The position numbers and the translations under genes are program-made. DNA of 64,000 nucleotides from Aphrocallistes beatrix (Eukaryota > Porifera > Hexactinellida > Sceptrulophora > Aphrocallistidae): NCBI GenBank assembly GCA_963281255.1, contig OY725491.1, forward strand, positions 1,922,001 to 1,986,000, in the 5' to 3' direction. The notes under the pieces were generated by a model that saw nothing but the letters and a program-made list of their open reading frames with translations, had not been told where the DNA came from and made no database searches. This document shows positions 40,701 through 52,700 of this stretch, one piece after another. The first letter of the stretch is position 1. Each line of letters starts with the position of its first letter.

Positions 40701-43700
40701 TTCAAGTTGTATTATCACCTAATAGGAAATAGTCCATTGCCTATCAAACACAATCAAATTTGAAGACCTAGTTACTACAGTTTGCACGAAATGGCCCAAA
40801 CTGACCAAAATGCTTTACCATAGCAACGCGGGAATGTAACAACATTCCGTTGAAAAATTCTAAATTTTTCAAATCAACTCGTACTAATCTTGATTCAACA
40901 CAAAAATCACACCTTAATACCATTTAGAAATAGGGTTAAAACTGCTTAGAAAATCGCTAAAATTGTCCTTAGAATGACCTGTTCCGCAATGATATGATGA
41001 CTAATCGAAATTTTTCCAACGGATATATGTACTTTGATACCATGTTTATATATGCTGGTAATACATTCTTAATGCTAATTCTGCATGGTTAATGATTTTA
41101 GGCTAATCGTGTATTAATCCATTCGGCTATTACTTCATCCCTAGTCCATGATTTTCAGTCTACTGTGAGGCATTATTAGAGTAGGCTATGGTGTATATTA
41201 ATATACTCACATATGATACAACTATCTTCAAAAAATGATGACTCATCACTTTGTTATGACGTCATCATTACGCATCAAAAATTTTAAAATTGATAAATTT
41301 GGTAATTTTTCGTGCGATATAGATTATAACAGTAGGACAGACGTATTTGGAGATGTTATCTCCCTTATAATTAACCAATGTGACCCCAGGCGACCGAAGA
41401 GAGCCTCCTGGCGGACACAAAGTGTCCGCCAGCCGCGCAGCGCAAGCAAGCGAAGCGCGCGTGTCAATTATAATTGAACAATTGATTAGTACATTCAGAA
41501 AAAATAGCTATCAAAATTTTATTTTCAGGTGGAAGTGGGGCGCCAATTTCGAGGAGTGCTTAATAATTTAAAATATCTAGCTACGCTCCTGCTTCCATGA
41601 ATGCGTTAACGATGGAAGTGGCGATCTGTTCTTTCAACGGGAATACTTCGAAGTAATGTGAAAAGAGTTCAACTATGAGTAAGAAGTACTTGTAGCCACC
41701 ATTGCGCAGTGTCGTATTCAGCAGGTTAATAGTAAATTCACCTCCGTTATCCGTCTGGAAGATGTGAGGTGCTCGCATACCTTCAGCAGACTTCTTTTAA
41801 GCGCTCTCACCACAATAAACTTGCTAAAGCATCTGCAGTTCAGTTCAGGTCCATCTAACCCATCTTCTCTAAACTCCTCCATATCACCAGTTACATGCTT
41901 CCCCATAGCCTATCTTCTTCGCCGACTTGGTCGGCTGCTTCTTCAGGATGTATGACAATTGGGAGTCCCAATTCACACTCAAATATGACAATTAAGAAGA
42001 TTGATGGGCTTGGCATTTTCCGAAGATCAGAGGTTTACTGCAAACTTTCTCCGCTGTGCCGTCACCCGGGGAATATCGAAGTGAAGTGGTATATTCTTAC
42101 ATAGAAATGTCTCGCACAGATGAAGTTATAGTTAGGTTATAGTTACGTAGGCTGTGTTGAATTCATGTCTTGAAAACTGCAATAACTATGCATTCAAATT
42201 TGATCTTATTTGATAGCCAATAGACTACTTCCTATAAAGTCAAAACATAATCTCCACGTCTAGATTTAATGGTTAACAAGTTATTAGACAAATTACCAAA
42301 CGTTACCAAAGTGATAAATTGTCTAATAACTCGTAAACCATTGGATCTAGATGTGGAGATTATGTTATGGCTTTACAGGAGGTAGTCTATTAGCTATCAA
42401 ATAAGATCATATCTAAATGCATAGTTTTCAAGATATGATCTCAAAATGCGTTTCCATAACAAGGATGGAATGTAGCAAAATTTCATGAAAAAAACATTGT
42501 GAAAATCCTTGGTCAAACAGCAATAATTCAAAATTTAAAACATTTTTGGCATGTGGGAGTCTTTTGGCTATGCTCCACTAAGTTCTGACCTCAGACAAAA
42601 CTCTCGACTTATCATGGAATTACTATTACGTTATTATGACCTTTTTTTATAATTAGAAATTTCATTTTTTCGACCATAACTCCATTTTACGTTATAGAAG
42701 GCTGAAATTTTAATACAATGTGTATATTAATATACTTCACATATGATACAACTATAATAAAAAATGATGACTCATCGCTTTGTTATGACGTCATCATTAC
42801 GCATCAAAAAAATTAAAAAATTGGCAAATTTTGGTGATTTTTTCGTGCAACATCGATTATAACAGCAGGATGGACGTATTTAGAGATGTTATCTATCTTA
42901 GAAATAAATCAATGTGACATCAGGTGCCTGCAGGGCGCCTCCGGTGGACACAGTGTCCGCCAGCCGCGCAGCCAGGTTGTATATATGTTACAGTCAATGT
43001 GTGTAATCAGTTATTTCACGAAATGCCTAGTAATTTCGTGAGATCACTAGTTTCATGATATGACTCTAACATATACTTAAACACGAACAGTAATCGAGTT
43101 TTAATAGTAAAGAGTTTCAGAATCATCAATTTGTTAAAATATAAAATATTTATGAAATGAATAATCAAATATTGGACAAAAGGTTTATTGAAAGTTTGCG
43201 TAGCTTATGCTTCCTTGCAAAATTCATACTACATAATTGTTGTTTACTGATCATTCCAATCCATACTTAATCCCTAGTCCAAAAATTTGATGTCAGGTTT
43301 TATATTGAGTAGGCTATGATATCATGTAGCACTTATTGTATTCATTGTATAACCTATCAAATATTTCGCAAGAATAATTCGTATAAATGTAAAGGTCACT
43401 ATAAACTTTAGGTGTGAGAAAACAACATTAATAACCTCTACATGCGAATACAATTGTGAGGGAAAATACTCAATACCATATATCTATTGCTATTTGTAAT
43501 ATTATTTCAAAGCTCTGTTGTGCTGTAATTGAGAGCTTGAACTTTAGTAAATACAGATTTTTAAGCTTAAATATTTGAGTAACCATTTGATTTTGAATTG
43601 AAAAACTCAGAAAGTAGAAGTTTAGAACAAAAACCTAAAAAGTCGTAGATATTTTTCATCATTTTATTTTCAAATGTTTGAGCCACACTAGCTAGAAATC

Positions 43701-46700
43701 CAGCACCAGACGTCAATCACATTTAACAAAATGAAATGCTTATCTTTTTAGAATATTGAAGAATGTGCAGATTTCTCTTCGGTTCAAGTTATTTGTGTAC
43801 TTGAAGTTTTGACAAAGAATCTCAAGAGCATTGAAAGAGGGTAAGAAGATAGTTTGGAAATTCATCTTAATCTCCATAACTGGCATTGTTAAAGATAATG
43901 TTTTTTTTCTTAGGACAATCAGAGAGAAGTATAAGATACAAGCAACAAGATTCTTTATAAATATTTTGGTTGATGTTACTTTTAAATCACCTGCAAATCT
44001 AAAGTTGAATTCTGATCTCGTTGTCCAGTTGTTGAGTTATGTGAAATTTGATAAAAAGCGAACTAATCTAATGATTGAACAAGGAAATATTAACCTTTTT
44101 CAGAAAGATGGACTAGATCCGTCTCCTGCTTTTGGAGTTTTCTTATTGCAGTTATTGATTAGACACAGGTATTAAGAATAAATTACATTGGCATATTAAT
44201 TAACACTATACAAGCGCGCTTCGCTTGCTTGCGCTGCGCGGCTGGCGAACACTTTGTGTCCGCCGGAGGCGCCCTTTGGGCTCCTGTGGTCATCATTGAT
44301 TAATTATATAGGACATCTCCAAATACGTTTGTCCTAATGTCATAATCGATATCGCACGAAAAATCACCAAATTTGTCAATTTTTAAAATTTTGATGCGTA
44401 ATGATGACGCCATAACAAAGTGATGAGTCAAAATTTTTTGATGATAGTTATATCCTATGTGAGCTATATTAATATACTCATTCATGGCCTACTTAACTCA
44501 GGCCTCACAGTAGAATGTGAAATTTGGACCAGGGATGCGATCGAAGCCGAACAATGAAATACCAACTTTTCAATATTTCGTTCTAATTTTAGTACATAAT
44601 GATTTGAGTGATAGCCTTGAGCGTTCACATTTGATCTAACCCTCATTAATTTCTATTTTAAATGTCTCCATCATACTATACTATATTGAGTATTGAAGTG
44701 ATAATATCATATATTTCATTTAAATAATTGAAATAAACAAGACAATACTATTACAATCACAATTAATAATGTATTAAAACAGTTTTACAATACATAAACT
44801 TTATTTCGATCATTTTAGCGCTGTTGTTGTCTCCGATTAACAAATTGAGGGTTGAGTTACTGGCATGTGAGAAAGGTTGGCTGCGCTTACAGCTGAACTA
44901 AATAAAGAAAAAAGTTAAACACATACTATATTAAAATATAAGGATATTAAGAGTTAAATTTTTCCAATTTACGTTTTTCAATTCCTCTACATACTACCAT
45001 GGAGTTATAATTTTTACTTTATTACTAAGTAGCTATCATACTTGTACAATTTCCTGAAACAAATAATAACCTACGTAGAATCGAAAAACGAGGAATATTG
45101 CAGGAAGGACATGTATTTTCCCAGACATCACAATCATTGCTATCTACTATTGAGTTTAAAGCAAGCTCGACTAGAATTTTCCTCGCTGGTCCTTCATGGT
45201 AACAGACGAACAATGCAGGACCATTTTTTCTGAAGGCTAGAGACCATGATAACAATTACAGTTTTCGTAGGATTATCTGGACATATATTGGATCCTATAA
45301 TTTTGCTTCCCTTGTATGATATACAGTAGAACTCGGTTAGTACGTACCCCTCCAGGAAGCGGAAAAAAAACACGTGCTATCCGTAAGTACGTACTAACCG
45401 AGTTGATATTACATAGGAATCTATTTAATAAATGTGGTTCAGAGAAATAAGTATGTACTAAACCGAAGTACGTTGTATCCCGAGTACGTACTAACTGAGT
45501 TCTACTGTACCGGGTTTTACGTGAAATTCATCCATTTGAAGGATGACATGTTTTTGTTAATTCGAAAAAGAACACGTTGCTTGCCTCAGGAATGGAAAGA
45601 ATTCATTTTCTAGCCCAAATGAATAGTACAATTTTTACAAAGTATTGAAGTGAGGAAGTGATAGGCAAGGCATGTGCTGGAGATACTTAGTATAACAAGC
45701 TGGATGTGTTATAAGAGATAATACTTGTTTATGCTGTATCTACGTCTATTTTGGGAACAAGACTGTTTTCTAATTGGCATTGAATGAATTGGAGTCGACA
45801 AATTTCTGGATGCTCAGATGTTTCCACATCCGAACTGGTATGCATAATATCAATGGCTTGTTGGATAATGAACATTCGCTGATGATATTTGGGAAGCAGT
45901 AGATTCAGAATTCTTAGATGGCTCACATCGATAAGGCGCACTAGAAATTTCATTCACAAGTGATTCAAGCTGTCGAATATGATATCACTTAGGCAACTGA
46001 GTAAATGTTGAAAACACATTTTTACAAAAGGCATTGATAGAAGATCGAACGTTACTAGTACCAAATAAACAACTAGTAAACTATAATTCTCTAAACTAGG
46101 ACGCATAAAAATCAAGCTATGTTCATCTGGGTACCATAATGACCAGGTTTTAGGTAAAGAAATAAGTGATAACTCACCTTGCATTTCCTGGAAGCAGCTA
46201 ACCTTGAATCCCTCTTTTTCTTCTGCATCAGATCTCAGGCTAAGTGTCAATGCTTGATTGAGGAACTCGTCATCTTTTGAGTCGAGAGACCGACGACTTC
46301 GCTTAGCTGCAGATTGGGAGTAGTGTGAGGGACATCTTGGTAGAAAGACTGGTACAGCATCATCCTTCAGCTTTGGGTTCACTCTAGGGATTTCGCGAAA
46401 AGTATTTTCTCCGTTGGGAACCTTGTGCGAGTACTCGATATCTTCAGTCCTAAAGTGCTTCACGCAGACGTAAACAGCCTTTAACTCGTCTATATCATCT
46501 CTACGGAGTGCCAGAACCAAAGCGTGTTTAAGTTGATCTGGTTTCTGCGGCATCTTGAAAAGAGTCACGCGATCTTCAGACTTGTAGTTACTCTTGCAAC
46601 CAGGTGCCGAGCAACTGGTCGACATTTCAAATGTAAGTACGTAGCTAGTGCAAAAAAGAAATGTATGTAAATATTTATTATTATGAATAAATTATATATG

Positions 46701-49700
46701 ACTGCTATTTTTACAAATTAAAGTATATACGAACATGATTGTATGAAAATGTTATGGGTAATTGTGAATAGATAAACATTAATAAAATATTGTGGTTAAT
46801 TAACAATTACCGGCTTCGACTGTATCCCTGGTACAATATTTCCATTCTACTGTGAGGCCTGAGTTAAGTAGGCCATGACTCATTCTTTTGAAATTTCAGC
46901 CTTCTATCACTTAAAATGGTTGAGTTATGGTCGAAAAACTGAAACTTCTAATTATAAAAGGTGACAATGACGTTATAATTCCATGATGAATTGACATTTT
47001 CTCAGAACTTAGTGGACCCATAGCCAAAGGACACTAACATGCCAAAAATCAGTTCTCTGTGACTGGTAAATCAATTCGTAGCGAACGTCCACCTGAAGCG
47101 TCCCGCTGACGCTCGGTGAAATTAAAGTGATTCAGCGGTTATTACTTGGCTTTTCGTAAGGTTTCAGTCTGATCTTTACGCAAGTTGTTGTCATAAATAT
47201 TTGCGATTAGATCTTCAAACTAATCATAAACTTATCATTTGACACCTACATGCCACTTTTTACAAATGTATAGTATGAGAGCATCAATCAGCACGCAGCC
47301 CAAGAAATCGATCCGACAAAACCTGTCCCAGAACGATCAATGTGAGTCATTCTGGGACAGACCCACTTAAAATTTGTAAATTTATTTATGATAAATATCC
47401 ATTTATGTAGTTTATCTTGTTTATATTTCACTTAGAAAAGAAGTAATCGGGAAACCTATCAACAAACTTTTGAAAGAAATTCAAATTTTTCCTGATCCAA
47501 ACGTAATGAAGAATATACTTTCAATAATTGTCTCATCAATCGAGGTAAGTTATTAACAATTATCAGCACCGTAGTGGCGACAAACATATTCATAGCTGGA
47601 TAATTATAAACGCTACCTTACCTTACTATCGTAGACAAACATACATGTAAGTATATATAATGAATTCAAAATTGGATTTATGAAAATATCAATATTTATC
47701 ACCCATAGGTGCTTCTGAATTTGATTATATTCCTTGGTGTACACAGAGTGACTGTGAACACGAAGTGTTCTCTACGCTAGAGCGCGTTGTACGGAAAACA
47801 TTTGAACAATTGTTTTCCATTTTTGTGCAAAAGTGTGAAAATTTCATTTAGATCTTATAATTTTATCCTAGTCTCATCATTTAACAATTACATACCAAAT
47901 TTCATACATATACGACCTTCCAATTCTTCAATCAATTTAGACAGGCAAAAAATTCTAGCGTTTTAATATATACAAGCGCGCTTCGCTTGCTTGCGCTGCG
48001 CGGCTGGCGGACACTTCGTGCCCGCCGGAGGCTCCCTTCGATCGCCTGGAGGTGACATTGGTTAATTATAAGGGAGATATCATCTCTAAATATGTCCATC
48101 TTAGTTTAAAAATTTTAATTTTTCCTTATTGGTGCATGGATAAGTGGTCTTCAAACTTTTTCTAGCATACCCCCAACAGTTTAACTCACGCTATTCCTAT
48201 GTGTCGAGAAATATAATTTTTGAGAGCCGGCTTTTCACTCCCGTGAAAAGCCTAGCGTATCCCAGTTTAGTATACGTACTGGCATGGATGATGTGCTTTA
48301 AAACTTTAAATTGTTTTTTCTTTAGGATTCACTTCATCGTCAGTTTATTGAGCTAGATTCTTTTAATGATAAAATCAAATTTGTTCAAAAATACTTGAAA
48401 GAGGTACCTTCTCAACCTCCTAGAAAACCTAAAATTTCTTATGAATTGCTAGAGTGTATTGGTACCCTGAGATTTTTGTCTTTGTGTATATCTCCTTGGA
48501 TAATACAGTATTATGAACTACGAACACAGAATCAAAAAGATCTAGACCAAACTTTTAGACAAGAGATACATGCATTAATTAATGAATTCAAAGACATCTG
48601 TTTGAAGCAAGGTTTTGACGAACTCCACACATTCTTATTAAAGACATTATATAATGAATTGAGAGAAGATCTGAAGTATGACATTTTGAATAAAACACAC
48701 GAGTGCTTCTGGATTTTTGAATCAATGACCAATATAAATGAGGTTGGTATTTTAGTTCTTTTTTTCTCTAATTAAGCATGTATTTATAATCTTGAGAATG
48801 TGTGAATTTAGTGTATATTACATTTGGTAAAAGAGAGTATAGAGTTCTATATCTGTTTAGCACCGGAACATTATTTTTCGTAGATAAGGACTTAAAATAA
48901 ATTTTTCATTCCACCGATCCCATTTTTTATCTACCGTCTAGGAAATTTATACATCTATATTAGACTTCTACGTAGACTTCTAGTAAGGATTGTAGGTGTT
49001 CAATCTCGAGTCCTGGAAGTTGGATTTATCGTGTTTAATTGATATCTCGTAATCCGCTCTAGTAAGACATGGGAAACGTATTATTGTTAAATAGAAAGTT
49101 TCATTATGAAGTCCATTGATCTTGATGTTTCATTACTTCAACTACGTGTGGAATGTAAGTTATGTGGTTTTCGCACCTGTTTTTCACAAATTTAAGATAA
49201 ACTATGGCGATATTCTGTTATTACATTCCATCGTTGCTATGGAAACATTTTTGTACAATTTGAGCCTATCTATTTGTTTCATGTACGTAAAATTTTAAAA
49301 GAATTCCACTACGCACTATGGTTTAATTATCAATTAGGAAATACTAGGATGATTGAGAACTAAGAAACTATTCTACCCTACAATACTTCACAGGCGAAAG
49401 CATACACCATTTGGGTTAATACACTAATAATTGCACTGTCTACTCATTGATATATCTCTAATAATTACTCCTCATTGATAGTTACCGATACAAAATCATT
49501 TTTATTATTATGTTTTTATCCCATTATTCTATACTTTAGATACTTGTTATTCCTGACTACTTTCTTATATATGGGGAAGCTTACATTCAGATGCAAAGTA
49601 TACTTAAAAGTGTTTGTTCAACGCAAAAGAAGGACACAGCACTACAGTACTTCCAAAATAAAAATGTAAGATTGATTTATTGAATTAATCAACCGCCGTT

Positions 49701-52700
49701 TTCCCTACCGCCCACTCAAGCCTTTTAAATTTTATACGCACCTACTTTTGATAATGGAAATTAAAATTCACAAATTAATCAGTAGGGAATTAATTTTTTT
49801 ACTACCCTTCCACTTTTCCTCTTTTTCGGGATCGCGTAAATAAATTAATTGTAAATAAACAAAATATAATTAGCAAAATATACAATTATATCAATACAAA
49901 AGCTGTACTATCAGTTAATATATACGCAAAATTTCATCCACAAACAGGTATCCTTACAATTAAAACTCGGAAGCGTAAAAAATACGTATTATCCGTAAGT
50001 ACGAATTCTACTAAAGCAGGGGTGCTCAACTTTTAAATCTACGGGCCACTTTAAAAATTAGGCTCCGCTTTACGGGCCACAAATCGTAGATCGCCTCTGG
50101 CTTTAGTTTAATCAATTTTCAAGCTATACTATTTGACCTCATACAGGATGGCTCATAAGTTCTGTGACATACTTCATTAGGTATAAATTTCTTGCACTCA
50201 AACAATCTTAGCTATTATGGTCTTTAGAGATTGTAATTCGGATATTCTCAATGATTTTAAAAGATTTTTCCAGTCAAAGACCTGGAACTATGTTTTGTAT
50301 GGCGATTTTTATGGGGAAAAGTTGTGTCCTAGCACGCAGCGAAAATCGAGAACTGCTTCTGTAAAAAATACTTGTACGTATCTTCATAATCGATGTTCTA
50401 TGACGATTTAGCACCAGCTACCTTTTATTCACCATGGAAATATTTCATAAATCCATTGAATTCATTTTCAGAAACGAGAGAAAGTTATTACTTGTATTTC
50501 ACAAGATCAAATTAGGTACATTTTGCAAAATCACCCAAAATTTTTTTTCACATCACCAAAAAATCTGATCCAAATGGTTCTCAATATCTACTGACATAAA
50601 CATCTTACACTTCTACAAATTTACAGTGTTCGAGGCAAATATGAGGGCCAATTTTTCCTAGAATTTGAAGACTCTGGAAAGTTGCTTTTCACTAACTTAT
50701 TCTAGGCACATACGTAGATACTACCTAAATTTAGATACTACCTAAATTTCCCTAGGGGGTAAACAACCTAATTTTGTCCTCGCTCATCATCGCCCCTACA
50801 TCACATAACGATGTTGCTACGCCATTGAGAGTGATGATGTAATAATTGATAGAATTCGTAAATACAAACTATAGTTACCAAATACTGTATCCATACTAGG
50901 AACATTGATGCATTTGTAGAGTATCTCTAATTATTTCTATATAGTGTTTAGAAAAAAACAATTATTATCTGACAATTGAAGCACGTCAATCTACTGTATA
51001 TACATGTAGATGAATAATGAAAACAGGCGAATTATCGGCGGGCCACAGCGAATGGTCTCGCGGGCCACCGTTTGAGGACCCTTGTACTAAAGTATATTAG
51101 TGCCATTCCGCCATTTCGAGTAGGTAAATGCAAAGAGGCGAAATTGCAACAATTGGCTTTGCTCATCTCTTCATTAATTATAGCTCAATTGATGCACATT
51201 TCTTATTAATTTTTTATTCTTACCAATAATATTTTTACAGGAACTATCAAAACAAGAGATGGAATGCCTTCTTTATTCGTTTTTTCAAATAGCGATAGAG
51301 ACATTTACTGCACCGGAACAAGGGAAAACATTGGAAGAGGTTGGAAAAATAATGTTACAGTAAAACTTTGGATAAGACATAGGCGTTAGGAATTTCAACA
51401 ATTGTAAAATATTAATACGGTCGACTCCGCTTATTAAGGTCACATTTGTCAGATGACATTTTGCCCCGATCAAGCATAGAACCCTATTAACCAAAATACT
51501 TTGTATTAACTTCTATGTGTGAGAGCTATCCATTAAACAGTGACCTTATAAGCTAGTCGACTGTATTTGAAATTCTTTAAAAATATTATCTTTAGAAATT
51601 TGATCCATTGAGAGATTTCCTCACGGATATACATAATACTGATACAGACCTACTTGAACTCGCAGTACAGATTTCTTCAAACAATCTTGGCAAAGGGATT
51701 CTCACCTCTTTAGTTCTATCAACAACATCGAATCGTAGTAATATTTTGTTAGTCAGACTTATCTACCATGTAGCAATCATGTTATTAAGCAGGAACTATA
51801 GTAAATTATTTTCACCCATTGCAATGATATATCAAGATCCACTTAGTTTGAAAGACAAATTGTTTCCTACGATGATGGTTATTGAGATTCTGGAGATACA
51901 TGGAACAGGGAATTGGTATAAATGTCCAAATGGACATCCATATTTCATTGGAGAAGTAAGTTTAAATTATTTTTTCAAAACTTGATTTGTAGTATCATAC
52001 AATTGAAAATCGATTTAAAATGTGATGGTTTGTTCATATCGATGTACATTGCCTGGTCAAAAGTATTTGACACTTCAAGTTTTACATCATAATAGTACTA
52101 AAATGGAACTATCTTTGGAGGACAATTCATTTAAACTATCACAATTACTGAAATCTGTGATTAAATTCGATACAAGTATCTACGCTCGGTAATAATTCAG
52201 GTTAACCTTTTATAGATCAATTCTTCCAAATGCAATTCATATATCGCTTGTACACACCCTAATTCACTTGCTATCATCATGTATAATGGTTATAACTGGC
52301 AAAGCCATCCGTATTTCCTTTCTTTGTGATATTCTCGACCAGATGTGTTTAAATGAACTATTAGTGAATCATCATTAAATTATTTATAAAATTTGACTCC
52401 AAAATTAAAGCCATATTTTTTGTCCCATATATTGTCGTAATTCCGAAGATCTACTCTATTCATAGTTTACTTTTTAGTGTGGTCGTCCTTATGCAACATC
52501 AAAGTGTTTAGATTGTGGAAAGACTATTGGGGGCTTATATCATCTTCTTGAAGCTGATAATACCCAACTCGATAGAAGCAAATATAAACTAGTAAAACCG
52601 GGCTATATATTGGGAATGCCCAAAGATTCCTACCTAACTGGCGAAAGGTAATTCTATTATCAACTTAAAAATACAATTTATCTTTTGGTATGAATTTCTA

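Larger units (their letters stand above)
36556..41591. mobile_element. hAT MITE expanded by nested insertions
   Basis: Inverted ends 'cagtggcgtagctag' (36556) and 'ctagctacgctcctg' (to 41591), flanked by the identical 8-bp cttccatg (36548-36555 and 41592-41599). Its own sequence is only about 250 bp (36556-36677 and 41462-41591). The remaining 4.8 kb is HINE copies and P-like elements that inserted later. It sits inside the gypsy integrase; joining the flanks at one duplication copy puts the two integrase halves in one frame, apart from a stop codon. Confidence 0.88.
33800..43751. other. 9.95-kb intron 7 filled with nested transposons
   Basis: Apart from elements listed separately, 33800-34600 and 35416-36150 hold AT-rich sequence without a gene. 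35690-35880 resembles P-like internal sequence. 42120-42490 is a foldback with arms around 'taactcgtaaacc'. 43085-43330 has a HINE terminus and a P-like right end ('gagtaggctatg'). I looked for a RING exon with paired CxxC and CxH motifs and saw none. Confidence 0.6.
44483..46877 (-). mobile_element. P-like transposon encoding a THAP protein
   Basis: 2,395 bp, ends 'catggcctacttaactcagg' and the complement '...gagttaagtaggccatg', flanked by the 7-bp duplication actcatt (44476-44482 and 46878-46884). A THAP-domain frame, the DNA-binding module of P-element-type transposases, starts near the right end and points inward. CA...TG ends, 7-8 bp duplications and THAP together suggest the P superfamily. 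The catalytic region is not recognisable as one open frame. It also carries a pogo-like MITE (45324-45507). Confidence 0.82.
44211..47085 (-). repeat. HINE-like repeat in intron 9, split by the THAP element
   Basis: The hairpin end starts at 44211 (CAAGCGCGC) and the body runs to 44482. It resumes after the P-like element at 46885 ('cttttgaaatttcagccttc') to about 47085. The split point is within a few bases of that in the copy at 39890-41461. Confidence 0.82.

Noticed and set aside
43831-43913. Continuous frame from 43831 joining exons 8 and 9 (no intron)
   Set aside because: It starts in a different frame from exon 8, and the 73 bp have a clear GTAAGA donor and a strong T-rich TTAG acceptor with matching phases.
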